A stretch of 64,000 bases of DNA from Pseudomonas sp. GGS8 (GCF_024168645.1 NZ_JALJWF010000001.1:4033501-4097500), one strand, 5' to 3'. Positions 52,788-63,019 are shown, counted from the stretch's first letter. Translations and numbers: made by a program. The notes: generated by a model from the sequence alone, not told the origin.

Positions 52788-55505
52788 ATGAACCTGACCT
52801 GGCTGAAAGAATTCTTCGCCGGATTCCTGCGAAACCGTCACATCGCCCGGCACTTCCGTCGACTGGCGCTGCTGGAAAGCTTCACCGACACCACGGTCAG
52901 CCGTGAAGTCCCGCCGACGCTCGCGCAAACCCTGGTTGCCGCCGCCAACAGCGACACCGGCCAATTGCTGGATAACCTCGGCAGCCACCCTGACGGCCTG
53001 AGTGAACCCGAGGCCGATGCCCTGCGCGAACAATACGGCCTCAATGAAGTCGAGCACGAGCAACCGCTGCCGTGGTGGACGCACCTGTGGCACTGCTACA
53101 AAAACCCGTTCAACCTGCTGCTGACCTTGCTGGCGGTGATCTCCTGGCTGACCGAAGACATGAAAGCCGCCATCGTGATTTTCTCCATGGTGGTGCTCTC
53201 GACCTTGCTGCGTTTCTGGCAGGAAACCAAATCCAACCAGGCCGCCGACGCCCTCAAGGCGATGGTCAGCAACACCTCCACGGTGATGCGTCGGGAGGTG
53301 GCGAACAACGGTGCGCAACGCCTCGAATTGCCGATCAAGCAACTGGTGCCGGGCGACCTGATCGTGCTCTCGGCCGGTGACATGATTCCTGCCGATTGCC
53401 GGGTGCTCAACGCCAAGGACCTGTTCGTCAGCCAGGCCGCGATGACCGGTGAATCGATGCCGGTGGAGAAGTTTCCCCGTCAGCAGAACAACCATACCCA
53501 CAACCCGCTGGACCTCGACAACATCCTGTTCATGGGCACCAACGTGGTGTCCGGCACGGCCATGGCGCTGATTCTCACCACCGGCAACAACACCTATTTC
53601 GGCGCGCTGGCGCAGCGGGTCGGTGCCACTGATCGTGCGCCGACTTCATTCCAGACCGGGGTCAACAAAGTCAGCTGGTTGCTGATCCGCTTCATGTTCG
53701 TCATGGCGCCGCTGGTGTTGTTCATCAATGGTTTCACCAAAGGTGACTGGACCGAAGCATTGCTGTTCGCGCTGTCGATTGCCGTGGGCCTGACCCCGGA
53801 AATGCTGCCGATGATTGTCACCTCGACGCTGGCCAAGGGCGCGGTGTTCCTGTCGCGCAAAAAAGTCATCGTCAAACGCCTCGACGCGATTCAGAACTTC
53901 GGCGCCATGGACGTGCTGTGCACCGATAAGACCGGCACCCTGACTCAGGACAAAATCTTTCTCGCGCGCAACGTCGATGTCTGGGGCAACGATTCCGATG
54001 ACGTGCTGGAGATGGCTTACCTCAACAGCTACTACCAGACCGGCCTGAAAAACCTGCTGGACGTGGCCGTGCTGGAGCACGTGGAAATCCACCGCGAACT
54101 GAAAGTCGGCACGGCGTTTCGCAAGGTCGACGAGATTCCGTTCGACTTCACTCGTCGGCGCATGTCGGTGGTGGTGGCCGAGCGTGATCAGCCGCATCTG
54201 CTGATCTGCAAAGGCGCGGTGGAAGAAGTGCTGGCGGTGTGCACCCGGGTGCGCCACGGCGACGCCGACGAGGCGCTGAGCGACGAATTGCTGGCGCGCA
54301 TCCGCCAGGTCACCGCGACCTTCAATGCCGAAGGCCTGCGGGTGGTGGCGGTGGCGGCGCGGCCGATGATCGAGGGCCGTGACACTTACAGCCTGGCCGA
54401 TGAACAGGCACTGACGCTGATCGGCTACGTGGCTTTCCTCGATCCACCGAAGGAAAGCACCGCGCCGGCGCTCAAGGCCCTGGCCGCGCACGGTGTGGCG
54501 GTGAAAGTGCTGACCGGCGACAACGAACTGGTGACCGCGAAAATCTGCCGTGAAGTCGGGCTGGAGCAGCAAGGCCTGCTGATGGGCAACGATATCGAAC
54601 GCATGAGCGACGCCGAACTGGCGGTGGCGGTGGAGACCACCAATGTCTTCGCCAAACTCACGCCGTCGCACAAGGAACGCATCGTCCGTCTGCTCAAGGG
54701 CAACGGCCATGTGGTGGGTTTCATGGGCGACGGGATTAACGATGCGCCAGCCCTGCGCACCGCCGACATCGGTATTTCGGTGGACAGCGCGGTGGACATC
54801 GCCAAGGAAGCGGCGGACATCATCCTCCTGGAAAAGAGCCTGATGGTGCTGGAGGAGGGCGTGCTGGAAGGGCGGCGGACGTTCGCCAATATGCTCAAGT
54901 ACATCAAAATGACCGCCAGCTCGAACTTCGGCAACGTGTTCTCGGTGCTGGTGGCCAGTGCGTTCATCCCGTTTCTGCCCATGCTGCCGATGCACCTGCT
55001 GGTGCAAAACCTGCTCTACGACATCTCGCAGATCGCCATCCCGTTCGATAACGTCGATGAAGAGATGCTGAAACAACCACAACGCTGGCAGCCGGCGGAC
55101 GTCGGGCGCTTCATGTTGTTTTTCGGCCCGATCAGCTCGATCTTCGACATCAGCACCTTTGCCTTGATGTGGTACGTGTTCGATGCCAATACCCCGGACC
55201 ACCAGACCCTGTTCCAGTCCGGCTGGTTCGTGGTCGGGCTGCTGACCCAGACGCTGATCGTGCACATGATTCGCACGCCGAAGGTCCCGTTCCTGCAAAG
55301 CCGCGCCGCCATGCCGCTGCTGGTGATGACCGGCGTCATCATGGCCGTGGGGATTTTCCTGCCGATGGGGCCGCTGGCGCATTACTTCAAACTGCAGGCG
55401 CTGCCGTCGCTGTATTTCGTGTTCCTGCCGGTGATTCTGCTGGCGTACATGGCGCTGACCCAGGCGGTTAAAGGCTTCTACATTCGGCGGTTTGGCTGGC
55501 AGTAA
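52788..55505 (+). CDS. mgtA: Magnesium-translocating P-type ATPase
   Basis: 905 aa P3B-type inner-membrane pump importing Mg2+. Landmarks: cation ATPase N-domain (LLDNLGSHPDGLSEPEADAL), TGES in AMTGESMPVEKF, the membrane motif VGLTPEMLPMIVTSTLAKGA, the phosphorylated Asp in CTDKTGTLTQDK near residue 386, LTGDNELVTAKI, and the hinge GDGINDAPALRTADIG. Ten hydrophobic segments are expected: four before the catalytic loop and six after. Length is typical of MgtA/MgtB. The start at 52788 has a run of G eight bases upstream. It is preceded by a structured 5' region and is not part of the siderophore locus. Confidence 0.95.
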   Translation: MNLTWLKEFFAGFLRNRHIARHFRRLALLESFTDTTVSREVPPTLAQTLVAAANSDTGQLLDNLGSHPDGLSEPEADALREQYGLNEVEHEQPLPWWTHLWHCYKNPFNLLLTLLAVISWLTEDMKAAIVIFSMVVLSTLLRFWQETKSNQAADALKAMVSNTSTVMRREVANNGAQRLELPIKQLVPGDLIVLSAGDMIPADCRVLNAKDLFVSQAAMTGESMPVEKFPRQQNNHTHNPLDLDNILFMGTNVVSGTAMALILTTGNNTYFGALAQRVGATDRAPTSFQTGVNKVSWLLIRFMFVMAPLVLFINGFTKGDWTEALLFALSIAVGLTPEMLPMIVTSTLAKGAVFLSRKKVIVKRLDAIQNFGAMDVLCTDKTGTLTQDKIFLARNVDVWGNDSDDVLEMAYLNSYYQTGLKNLLDVAVLEHVEIHRELKVGTAFRKVDEIPFDFTRRRMSVVVAERDQPHLLICKGAVEEVLAVCTRVRHGDADEALSDELLARIRQVTATFNAEGLRVVAVAARPMIEGRDTYSLADEQALTLIGYVAFLDPPKESTAPALKALAAHGVAVKVLTGDNELVTAKICREVGLEQQGLLMGNDIERMSDAELAVAVETTNVFAKLTPSHKERIVRLLKGNGHVVGFMGDGINDAPALRTADIGISVDSAVDIAKEAADIILLEKSLMVLEEGVLEGRRTFANMLKYIKMTASSNFGNVFSVLVASAFIPFLPMLPMHLLVQNLLYDISQIAIPFDNVDEEMLKQPQRWQPADVGRFMLFFGPISSIFDISTFALMWYVFDANTPDHQTLFQSGWFVVGLLTQTLIVHMIRTPKVPFLQSRAAMPLLVMTGVIMAVGIFLPMGPLAHYFKLQALPSLYFVFLPVILLAYMALTQAVKGFYIRRFGWQ

Positions 55506-55515
55506 TGCTGCCAAA

Positions 55516-55562
55516 CGGAGCTGCCGAAGGCTCGGGCCGCGTTCGGACGATCTTTTGATCTT
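55516..55562. repeat. Pseudomonas intergenic repeat fragment after mgtA
   Basis: GGAGCTGCCGAAGGCTCGGG followed by a sequence ending GATCTTTTGATC, a form I recognise as common between Pseudomonas genes. GATC-TTTT-GATC forms a small hairpin and could help end the mgtA transcript. Confidence 0.5.
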
Positions 55563-55669
55563 TAAGTCGGACAGAGCCCCCTATTTTTAGGAAAAGTCCT
55601 ACAGAAGACTTCCTTGGTCTTCCGTAGCCTTGCCGCCTCACTCATCAGCCATTGACCTGGAGGCCCGCG

Positions 55670-56047
55670 ATGATCAACAAAGCCTTGCGCATCCTGATCG
55701 CCGACCAACAGCATTTTCACCGGATGAGAACCGAGCGGTTGTTCAACCAGCTCGGTTATTACCGAGTGGCGCCGGTGCAAAGTCTTGCCGACATGCTGAA
55801 TCTGGTCGAGTACGGATGCGAGCCGTTCGACCTGGTGGTCATCAATGCCTCACTGGCGGGTGGGGCATTGGATTTGTCCGGGTTCTTCCGCGATAACCGC
55901 CAGGTTCACCACGCCTGGATCTACGACGACCACGCGGCGCTGCCGGATTTAGCCGCCATTCGACGGCTGATGGAGCTCATCGATCCGCCTGCGTGTGAAG
56001 CTGCATCGCCACTGGATCAGGAGCGGAGTCGACAACGGATGGGTTGA
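55670..56047 (+). CDS. Degenerate response-regulator receiver, stand-alone
   Basis: 125 aa. The opening LRILIADQQHFHRMRTERLF follows the receiver pattern of a first strand and acidic pocket, but the pair of acidic residues is reduced to Asp-Gln, and the phosphorylation strand reads FDLVVINASLAGG, with Asn where the phosphoacceptor Asp should be. There is no output domain. It therefore probably cannot be phosphorylated by the usual route and may act by protein contact, or be decaying. The start at 55670 has TGGAGG upstream. It lies 142 bp before the BvgA-like regulator on the same strand, so it may be part of that signalling set. Confidence 0.7.
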   Translation: MINKALRILIADQQHFHRMRTERLFNQLGYYRVAPVQSLADMLNLVEYGCEPFDLVVINASLAGGALDLSGFFRDNRQVHHAWIYDDHAALPDLAAIRRLMELIDPPACEAASPLDQERSRQRMG

Positions 56048-56189
56048 GTTCAGGGTTACCGTTCGTCGGTACTATCATTTCTGATAGGTACATTTCTCCT
56101 GCTTTCCGTGCAAAAGTCATTGCGCAGCCGCTGCGTCTATCCCGGCGGTTACCGGCGGGCAATCGTTGAGTTTTTGCAAAGGAATTGCC

Positions 56190-56810
56190 ATGAAGAAAGC
56201 GCTGATTGTGGACGATCATCCGGTGATACGCGCCGCAGTCAGACTTGTACTTGAGCGGGAAGGTTTCAAACTCATTTATGAGGCGTCCAGTGTTGGTGAG
56301 GCCTTGTCGATACTTCGTGAGCATGCAGTCGATCTGGTGATATTGGATCTGGTTATGCCCGGTGGCGATGGGCTGGAGCTGCTGGACCGGATCAGGGCCA
56401 ATGGTTGGCTATGTCTGGTACTGGTTTTCACCTCCCTGGATCCGCTGTTTTTTCAAGAGCGTTGCATGCGCGCCGGAGCCATGGCGTACGTCGCCAAGAC
56501 CAACGACTTGAATCAGTTGCAAAAAGCCGCGCACGCCGTCATGTCCGGTTACACCTATTTCGCGCGTTTGCCTGCGGGATCGCAGGACCCCCGGCAACGC
56601 AGCGAAAAAGAGATGATCGACAAACTCTCCAACCGCGAACTGACGATCCTGCGCTATTTGGCCCAAGGCATGAGTAACAAAGCCATCGCCGAGCTTATGC
56701 ACCTGAGTCACAAGACCGTCAGCACCTACAAGACCCGCTTGATCGAAAAACTGGGCGTGAACGCTGCGGTACACCTGCGCGATTTCGCCAAGCGCAATCA
56801 TCTGATCTGA
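56190..56810 (+). CDS. LuxR-family response regulator, BvgA/EvgA-like
   Basis: 206 aa. The receiver has acidic residues in KALIVDDHPVIRAAV, the phosphoacceptor Asp53 in LVILDLVMPGGDGLEL and a Lys in YVAKTNDL. The output domain is a NarL-type helix-turn-helix: LSNRELTILRYLAQGMSNKA, then LSHKTVSTYKTRLIEKLGV. The layout and neighbour fit the BvgAS/EvgAS class. The target genes cannot be read from the sequence. ATG 56190 has AAAGGAA upstream; the stop TGA is immediately followed by the ATG of the sensor kinase, so the two are coupled. Confidence 0.9.
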   Translation: MKKALIVDDHPVIRAAVRLVLEREGFKLIYEASSVGEALSILREHAVDLVILDLVMPGGDGLELLDRIRANGWLCLVLVFTSLDPLFFQERCMRAGAMAYVAKTNDLNQLQKAAHAVMSGYTYFARLPAGSQDPRQRSEKEMIDKLSNRELTILRYLAQGMSNKAIAELMHLSHKTVSTYKTRLIEKLGVNAAVHLRDFAKRNHLI

Positions 56811-59800
56811 ATGAACCCGACCGTGCGCATCTTCCTGTGGGCATTGATGCTGTGCCTTGCAACGCGGGTTGCCCCGGTGCTGGCCGACGAGCCACAGCGC
56901 TTGCATCTGCTGGGGCGCTCAACAGTGGAGGGCTTCCAGGTCAAGCTGGATGAAAGGGACTGGCAATGGCTACGCGATCAACGGGTCCTGCGCCTGGGGG
57001 TGACGGGGCCCGACTACCCGCCATTCGAGGTGACACGCCACCGCGATGAGCTGGAAGGCATCACGGCCGATTACGCCGAACTGCTGGGGCAACTGCTGCA
57101 CGTCAGGATTGACGTGCTGCGTTATGCCACACGTGAAACCGCCATGGACGCCCTCAAACGCCATGAGCTGGATCTGCTCGGAACATCGAACAACCTCGAG
57201 GCGGCTGATCCTGCGCTGACCAGGTCCCGAGCCTACGCCGAAGATCAGCCGATGCTGGTCACCCGAGTGGACGAGCGAATGCCCGTCGACCTTGCCGGCA
57301 AATGTATTGCCATGGTTGAAGACTATTTACAGGCGCAGGCTGTTGAAGATTTTTATCCCGACGCACACTTGCAGCGTTACCCCTCGACCCTCGACGCGCT
57401 CGGGGCCGTGGCGTTTGGTCAGTGCGATGTGTATCTGGGCGACTTCATCAGCGCCAATTACCTGATCAACAACAACTACCTCAATAACGTTCAGCTGGCG
57501 GGGCCTTCCGGTCTGGATGCCAATCCGTTCGGCTTCGCCCTGGCTGTGGACAACCCGCGTCTCAAAGGCATCGTCGACAAGGCGCTGGCGGCGATTCCCA
57601 TGGAGCAGCGCTTGGCCATCGAGGTGCGCTGGAGTGCCGGCAGGGCCAGTACGGCGGGTCAACAGCAGGTGCGTTTGAGTGCCAGCGAGCAGCGCTGGCT
57701 GGACCGGCATCCGAAAGTCATTGTCGGTGCGATCGATAACTTTTTCCCGCTGACATTCTATGATGCCCAAGGCCAGCTGAACGGGTTGACGGCACAGTTG
57801 CTGACGTTGATCAGCCAGCGCAGCGGTTTGACCTTTGAGGTGCAACGCGGCCACTCGCTGGACCGGCAAATCGAGCAACTCCAGAACGGCGAGATCGACC
57901 TGCTGCCGGTAGTCACGCCCAGTACCGAGCGTGAAGACACGTTGCTATTTACCCGATCCTACCTCAGTAATCCCTTCGTGCTGGTCAGTGCAACGACGGC
58001 GGGCAGCCCCCGGACGCTGGACGATCTGGCCGGTAAACGCCTGGCGATTTATCGTGGTCATCCGTTGTTCGGATTCATCCAGACTTGGGTGCCGCAGGTG
58101 CGCCTGGTCGAGGTGCAAAGCCCGGCCGAGGGCATGGAATGGGTGATCAAGGGACAGGCTGACGCAACGGTCAGTTCATTGATCGTCGCCCGTTACCTGA
58201 TCGCCCGGCAGTATCGCGATCGTCTGCGTGTCAGCAGCACCGTGGGCGATCAGCCCGCCCGCATCGCCCTGGCCACCGCCCGCGGCGCGCTGGAGTTGCA
58301 CTCGATTCTGAACAAGGCATTGCTGAGTATTTCGCCGAAGGAAATGGACGATCTGGTGGCGCGTTGGAGCCATGATGTGGTGGTGGATGACAGCTATTGG
58401 CTGCGTCATCGCCAAGGCATTCTTCAGGCCTTTGCAGCGGCGGGCGCCATGCTGTTGCTCGCCCTGGGCTGGATCGCCTGGCAGCGCCGGCAGATCCGCC
58501 AGCGCCAGCAATGGTTGCGGCAATTGCAGGACGCCAAAGACATGGCGGACGATGCCAATCGTGCCAAAACCACCTTTCTGGCGATCATGAGTCATGAGAT
58601 CCGCACACCGATAAACGCGCTGATCGGCATGCTCGAACTGGCCCTGAAACGTGCGGATGAGGGCGTCACCGACCGTAGCGCCATTGAGGTGGCGTTTAGT
58701 GCCGGCCAACAATTGCTGGCACTGATCGGCGACATTCTGGATATCGCGCGTATCGAGTCCGGGCATTTATCCCTGACACCTGAGCGCGCCAATCTGCGGG
58801 CGCTGGTGGAATCGGTGTGTCGGGTTTTCGAAGGCCTTGCACGACAGAAAGAGCTGGCGTGGCGAATTGATCTGGACGAACACAGTGACTGTGATGTGTT
58901 GATCGATTCCACACGCTTCAAACAGGTGCTGTCCAATCTGCTGGGTAACGCCATCAAGTTCACCCATGAGGGGGAGGTAAGCCTGACGCTACGGGTGGCG
59001 GCCGTTGCGTCGGGACGTCTGGCGGTCAGCGTGCGCATTGAAGACACCGGTATCGGTATCAGTACCGTCGATCGGCAACGGTTGTTCAGCCCGTTTACCC
59101 AAGCCGATAACGGCCGGCAGTCAGCTCAAAGCGGTTCTGGTCTGGGGTTGGTGATCAGCCGCACGCTGTGCGAAATGATGGGCGGCCGGTTGCAACTCGA
59201 CAGCGTCCTTGGACAAGGCACGCGGGTCGACATCCACCTTGATCTGATTGCATTGCAACCGTTGTCTTCCAGTGTGGAGACACAGGGCGGGCTGCAGGCG
59301 CCGATGCAGCCACTGACGATTCTGGTGGTCGACGATCACCCGGCCAATCGATTGTTGCTTTCACGGCAATTGAGCCACTTGGGGCATCGTGTACTGGAGG
59401 CCGAAGAGGGCGCGCAGGGACTTGAGTTGTGGCGTGAGCATGAGTTCGATCTGGTCGTCACCGACTGCAGTATGCCGAGGCTCAGCGGTTATGAACTGGC
59501 CGGTGCCATACGCGATGAAGAGCGCGCCCTGGGATTGCCGAGGACGCTGATTCTGGGGTTTACCGCCAATGCGCAGCCCGAGGAGAAGCTCCGCTGTCTG
59601 GAGGCGGGCATGGACGACTGCCTGTTCAAACCCATTCTGCTGGCGGATTTGAACGCTTGGCTGGCGTCTTGGTTGGTGAACCAGGCGCCAGAACCTATCG
59701 CAGAACCCTCAACGCCGGAGATGGACCTCAGTGGCCTGGAGCAATACGTCGGCGCGGACCGCACGTTGATTGATCGCCTGGTACGCGAACTGATGGTGAC

Positions 59801-60041
59801 CAACCGGGCGGATCGGGATGATCTGCTCCATGCGCACACCAGTGGCAATCACCGTGTGCTGCGCGACCTGGCGCACCGCATCAAGGGTAGTGCGCGTATG
59901 GTCCGGGCGCAGCGCTTGATCGAGCATTGCGAGCAACTGGAGCGTGTTATCGATGTGGGGGATTCGGCGCTGCTCGACAAAGCTGTCGATCGATTGCAGC
60001 GCGCGATGTCATCGCTGGATGAGCGCTTGAACCAAGGCTGA
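56811..60041 (+). CDS. Unorthodox hybrid sensor kinase, BvgS/EvgS-like
   Basis: 1076 aa. A signal peptide is followed by two periplasmic substrate-binding domains in tandem (VLRLGVTGPDYPPFEVTRHR near residue 62; KVIVGAIDNFFPLTFYDAQG near 302), one membrane segment (FAAAGAMLLLALGWIAW near 545), then HisKA with His595 in FLAIMSHEIRTPINALIG, HATPase (LLGNAIKFTHEGE, DTGIGIS, GSGLGLVIS), a receiver with Asp885 in LVVTDCSMPRLSGY, and an HPt domain with His1022 in LAHRIKGSARM. This is a full four-step phosphorelay that would feed the preceding regulator. The ligand is unknown. No PAS domain was recognised between membrane and HisKA, unlike B. pertussis BvgS. Confidence 0.92.
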   Translation: MNPTVRIFLWALMLCLATRVAPVLADEPQRLHLLGRSTVEGFQVKLDERDWQWLRDQRVLRLGVTGPDYPPFEVTRHRDELEGITADYAELLGQLLHVRIDVLRYATRETAMDALKRHELDLLGTSNNLEAADPALTRSRAYAEDQPMLVTRVDERMPVDLAGKCIAMVEDYLQAQAVEDFYPDAHLQRYPSTLDALGAVAFGQCDVYLGDFISANYLINNNYLNNVQLAGPSGLDANPFGFALAVDNPRLKGIVDKALAAIPMEQRLAIEVRWSAGRASTAGQQQVRLSASEQRWLDRHPKVIVGAIDNFFPLTFYDAQGQLNGLTAQLLTLISQRSGLTFEVQRGHSLDRQIEQLQNGEIDLLPVVTPSTEREDTLLFTRSYLSNPFVLVSATTAGSPRTLDDLAGKRLAIYRGHPLFGFIQTWVPQVRLVEVQSPAEGMEWVIKGQADATVSSLIVARYLIARQYRDRLRVSSTVGDQPARIALATARGALELHSILNKALLSISPKEMDDLVARWSHDVVVDDSYWLRHRQGILQAFAAAGAMLLLALGWIAWQRRQIRQRQQWLRQLQDAKDMADDANRAKTTFLAIMSHEIRTPINALIGMLELALKRADEGVTDRSAIEVAFSAGQQLLALIGDILDIARIESGHLSLTPERANLRALVESVCRVFEGLARQKELAWRIDLDEHSDCDVLIDSTRFKQVLSNLLGNAIKFTHEGEVSLTLRVAAVASGRLAVSVRIEDTGIGISTVDRQRLFSPFTQADNGRQSAQSGSGLGLVISRTLCEMMGGRLQLDSVLGQGTRVDIHLDLIALQPLSSSVETQGGLQAPMQPLTILVVDDHPANRLLLSRQLSHLGHRVLEAEEGAQGLELWREHEFDLVVTDCSMPRLSGYELAGAIRDEERALGLPRTLILGFTANAQPEEKLRCLEAGMDDCLFKPILLADLNAWLASWLVNQAPEPIAEPSTPEMDLSGLEQYVGADRTLIDRLVRELMVTNRADRDDLLHAHTSGNHRVLRDLAHRIKGSARMVRAQRLIEHCEQLERVIDVGDSALLDKAVDRLQRAMSSLDERLNQG

Positions 60042-60044
60042 AGC

Positions 60045-60848
60045 TCAATCCCACTGCGGCGCAATGCCGTTGGGACTGGTCAGCCGCTGGCCACGATCCA
60101 GGCCCGCGATCAGCGCCATGTCGGCGGCGCTCAGGGTCAGGGCGCAGGCGTGCAGATTGCTTTGCAAGTTGGCGCGTTTGGTGGAAGAGGGGATCACCGC
60201 GTACCCCAGTTGCATGGCCCAGGCCAGCGTAACCTGGGCGGGGGTTGCCTGAAGACGATCGGCGATCTGCTGGATGACCGGATCTTTCAGCACTTCGCCG
60301 TAGGCCAGGGTCATGTAAGAGGTGATCTGGATGCCTTGGCTTTGCGCGAATTCGACGACCTTGCGGTTTTGCAGGTACGGGTGCAGCTCGATCTGGTTGG
60401 TGGCAATGTTCTCGGCGCCGACCGCAGCGATGGCTTGCTTCATCAGGTCGACGGTGAAGTTCGACACGCCAATCCGGCGGGTCAGGCCCAGTCGTTTGGC
60501 TTCGAGCAGCGCGCCCATGAATTCTTCGACCGGCACCTGATCCTCCGGCGACGGCCAGTGGATCAGCGTCAGGTCCAGATAGTCGGTTTGCAGCTTATCC
60601 AGGCTCTCTTTGAGGCTGTCGATCAACCGGTCCTTGGCAAAATTGGCGACCCAGATTTTGCTGGTGATGAACAACTCTTCACGGGCAATGCCGCTGGCAG
60701 CGATAGCCTGGCCGACTTCGGCCTCGTTTTCGTAGATTTGCGCGGTGTCGATGACCCGGTAACCCAGCTCAAGACCGGTGCTTACCGAATCGATGACCAC
60801 TTGGCCTTGCAGGCGAAACGTACCAAGACCGAATGCGGGAATAGACAT
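60045..60848 (-). CDS. Aldo-keto reductase (2,5-diketo-D-gluconate reductase type)
   Basis: 267 aa NADPH-dependent TIM-barrel reductase. The catalytic tetrad is visible: Asp and Tyr in [17 protein letters not shown], Lys in FITSKIWV and His in LTLIHWPSP. The cofactor end reads [15 protein letters not shown]. The substrate is probably a small aldehyde or ketone and cannot be named from sequence. The start [14 protein letters not shown] at 60848 is preferred because it fits the family N-terminus; the frame is open to 60932. Its stop lies 3 bp from the stop of the converging sensor kinase. Confidence 0.9.
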   Translation of the reverse strand: MSIPAFGLGTFRLQGQVVIDSVSTGLELGYRVIDTAQIYENEAEVGQAIAASGIAREELFITSKIWVANFAKDRLIDSLKESLDKLQTDYLDLTLIHWPSPEDQVPVEEFMGALLEAKRLGLTRRIGVSNFTVDLMKQAIAAVGAENIATNQIELHPYLQNRKVVEFAQSQGIQITSYMTLAYGEVLKDPVIQQIADRLQATPAQVTLAWAMQLGYAVIPSSTKRANLQSNLHACALTLSAADMALIAGLDRGQRLTSPNGIAPQWD

Positions 60849-61013
60849 CAATGACTCCAGGGTTTGCAGTTGGAATGGGCGGGAGTATCCCCGGCTGGAC
60901 CCTTGAGAAAAACCGCTGGTTTGGCAAAGCACTGTTTACCGCAAGTCATGAATGGGTGGGGGGCAGTTGCATTGATGGTGTCTGGTCTGGCGCCATCGCG
61001 ACGCGGTCCAGCC

Positions 61014-61922
61014 CTAAGCCATATCGCTATGACTGAATTCCTCACCGAGAAAGTCGATCAAGGTGCGCACCGACGGCAGCAGTCCGCGGCGTGAAGGGAA
61101 GATCGCATGCACGATCCCGCACTTGGGTGTCCAGCCCGGCACCAGTTCCACCAGGCGACCGGCAGCAATGTCATCACGCACCACCACTTTGGGCAGGTGG
61201 GCGATGCCGATCCCGGCGAGCACCGCGTGACGCAAGGCCAGCAAGTCATCGGTGACCATTCGCGGGGTATGCCGAATCAGCGCGCTGGCGCCGTCGGCGC
61301 CAAACAATTCCCACTGATATTCACGCTGCGCGCTACCCCAGTGCACGCTCGGCAAACCGCTGAGATCTGCCGGCGTGGCCGGTGACGACAGACGTTGCGC
61401 GAATGCCGGGCTGCCCACCAGGCATTGGGTGCTGTTGCCCAGCACCTTCATCACCATGTCGGTGTTTTCCAGCGGTGGAAAGCGTACTCGCAGGGCGATG
61501 TCGATCCCCTCGTGGATCAGATCGACTCGGCGGTTGGTGCTTTCGATGAACAACTCCACCAACGGGTATTTGAGCATATAGCGAGTCAGCATCGGCCCGA
61601 CCCAGGTGTTCAGCAGCGCGGTAGGGCAACTGATGCGCACCACGCCTTGGGGTTCGGAACGGTTGCGTTCGATCAGTTCGGCGGCGCTTTCGGCTTCCAC
61701 CCGCATGGCCAGGCAGCGCTGGTAATAAGCCTGGCCGATTTCGGTCAGCGAGCAATGCCGACTGCTGCGGTGCAGCAGGCGCACGCCCAGGCGCTCTTCA
61801 AGCTCGGCGATGCGCCGGCTGAGCTTGGATTTGGGCATGTCCAGCGCGCGCCCGGCCGGGGCGAAACCGCGGTGTTCCACCACTTGAGTGAAGTAGTAGA
61901 GGGTGTTGAGGTCTTCCACCAT
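61014..61922 (-). CDS. LysR-family transcriptional regulator
   Basis: 302 aa. The N-terminal winged helix-turn-helix reads LYYFTQVVEHRGFAPAGRAL, then MPKSKLSRRIAELEERLGVR and LLHRSSRHCSLTEIG; the remainder is a LysR effector-binding domain (GVVRISCPTALLNTW). It is of the AaeR/DsdC-like group that often controls oxidoreductase or stress genes. It is divergent from the pirin gene with a 105-bp intergenic space, the usual arrangement for a regulator and its target. The 165 bp between it and the reductase show nothing recognisable. Confidence 0.92.
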   Translation of the reverse strand: MVEDLNTLYYFTQVVEHRGFAPAGRALDMPKSKLSRRIAELEERLGVRLLHRSSRHCSLTEIGQAYYQRCLAMRVEAESAAELIERNRSEPQGVVRISCPTALLNTWVGPMLTRYMLKYPLVELFIESTNRRVDLIHEGIDIALRVRFPPLENTDMVMKVLGNSTQCLVGSPAFAQRLSSPATPADLSGLPSVHWGSAQREYQWELFGADGASALIRHTPRMVTDDLLALRHAVLAGIGIAHLPKVVVRDDIAAGRLVELVPGWTPKCGIVHAIFPSRRGLLPSVRTLIDFLGEEFSHSDMA

Positions 61923-62027
61923 CGTTCTCCAAATAGAACGCTAAGGCTGATTTTTGCAGTCTACCGCACAAATTGTCGTGGTTTTAAGCTTTGTCCATCG
62001 CGTCACACAACAGATTCGGAGGCAAAG

Positions 62028-62894
62028 ATGAAAAACATCATCGGCATCTACACCAGCCCGCGACCTCACTGGGTCGGCGACGGTTTTCCGGTTCGCACGC
62101 TGTTTTCCTACGACAACCTGGGCAAACACATCAGCCCGTTCCTGCTGCTGGATCACGCCGGTCCCGCCGATTTCACCCCGACCACCGAGCGTCGTGGCGT
62201 GGGTCAGCATCCGCACCGCGGGTTTGAAACCGTGACGATCGTCTACAAGGGTGAGCTGGAACACCGTGACTCCACCGGCAGCGGCGGCAAGATCGGCCCT
62301 GGCGATGTGCAATGGATGACCGCGGCTTCGGGGATTGTTCATGAAGAGTTTCACTCCGAAGGTTTCGCCAAAACCGGTGGCACCCTGGAAATGGTGCAGC
62401 TGTGGGTCAACTTGCCGGCCAGGGACAAGATGGCCGAGCCCGGCTACCAGACGATTCTCGACGGCGACATTGCGCGCCTCCCGCTGAAAAACAACGCCGG
62501 CAGCCTGCGCTTGATCGCCGGTGAGTTCGACGGCCACAAAGGCCCGGCGCGAACTTTCACGCCGATCGACGTGTGGGATATGCGCTTGAACGGCGGCAAG
62601 TTGCTGACCCTGGATCTGCATGAAGGGCGCAACACGGCACTGGTGGTGCTGCGCGGCACGGTTCAGGTCAATCAAAAGGAACTGGTGCGAGAAGGGCAGT
62701 TGGCATTGTTCGAGCGCAACGGTGATCAGCTCAGCCTGGAAGCCAACAACGATGCAGTCGTGCTGCTGCTCAGCGGCGAGCCGATCGACGAACCCATCGT
62801 CGGCCACGGCCCGTTTGTAATGAACAGCGAGCAGGAGATTCACCAGGCCTTCGCCGACTTCCAGTCCGGCCGGTTCGGCCGGATGAGCGATTGA
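62028..62894 (+). CDS. Pirin-family protein (bicupin)
   Basis: 288 aa. The metal-site residues of the first cupin are visible in GVGQHPHRGFETVTIVYKGE and MTAASGIVHEEFHSE (two His, then His and Glu), followed by a second cupin-like half. Pirins bind iron; some act as quercetinase or as redox-responsive partners. It starts at 62028 with GGAGG eight bases upstream, divergent from the LysR gene and followed 125 bp later by a hydrolase gene on the same strand. Confidence 0.92.
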   Translation: MKNIIGIYTSPRPHWVGDGFPVRTLFSYDNLGKHISPFLLLDHAGPADFTPTTERRGVGQHPHRGFETVTIVYKGELEHRDSTGSGGKIGPGDVQWMTAASGIVHEEFHSEGFAKTGGTLEMVQLWVNLPARDKMAEPGYQTILDGDIARLPLKNNAGSLRLIAGEFDGHKGPARTFTPIDVWDMRLNGGKLLTLDLHEGRNTALVVLRGTVQVNQKELVREGQLALFERNGDQLSLEANNDAVVLLLSGEPIDEPIVGHGPFVMNSEQEIHQAFADFQSGRFGRMSD

Positions 62895-63019
62895 ATTCAA
62901 TGCAGTAGTGCTGTGGTGCGTCGGGCTTGGCTGACTACGCCTGCCTGGCGCGTTTAAACGAACAATCAGAGTCACTTACGCCGGCCCGTTCGGCATCAAT
63001 TAAAAGCGAGGATTACCCC

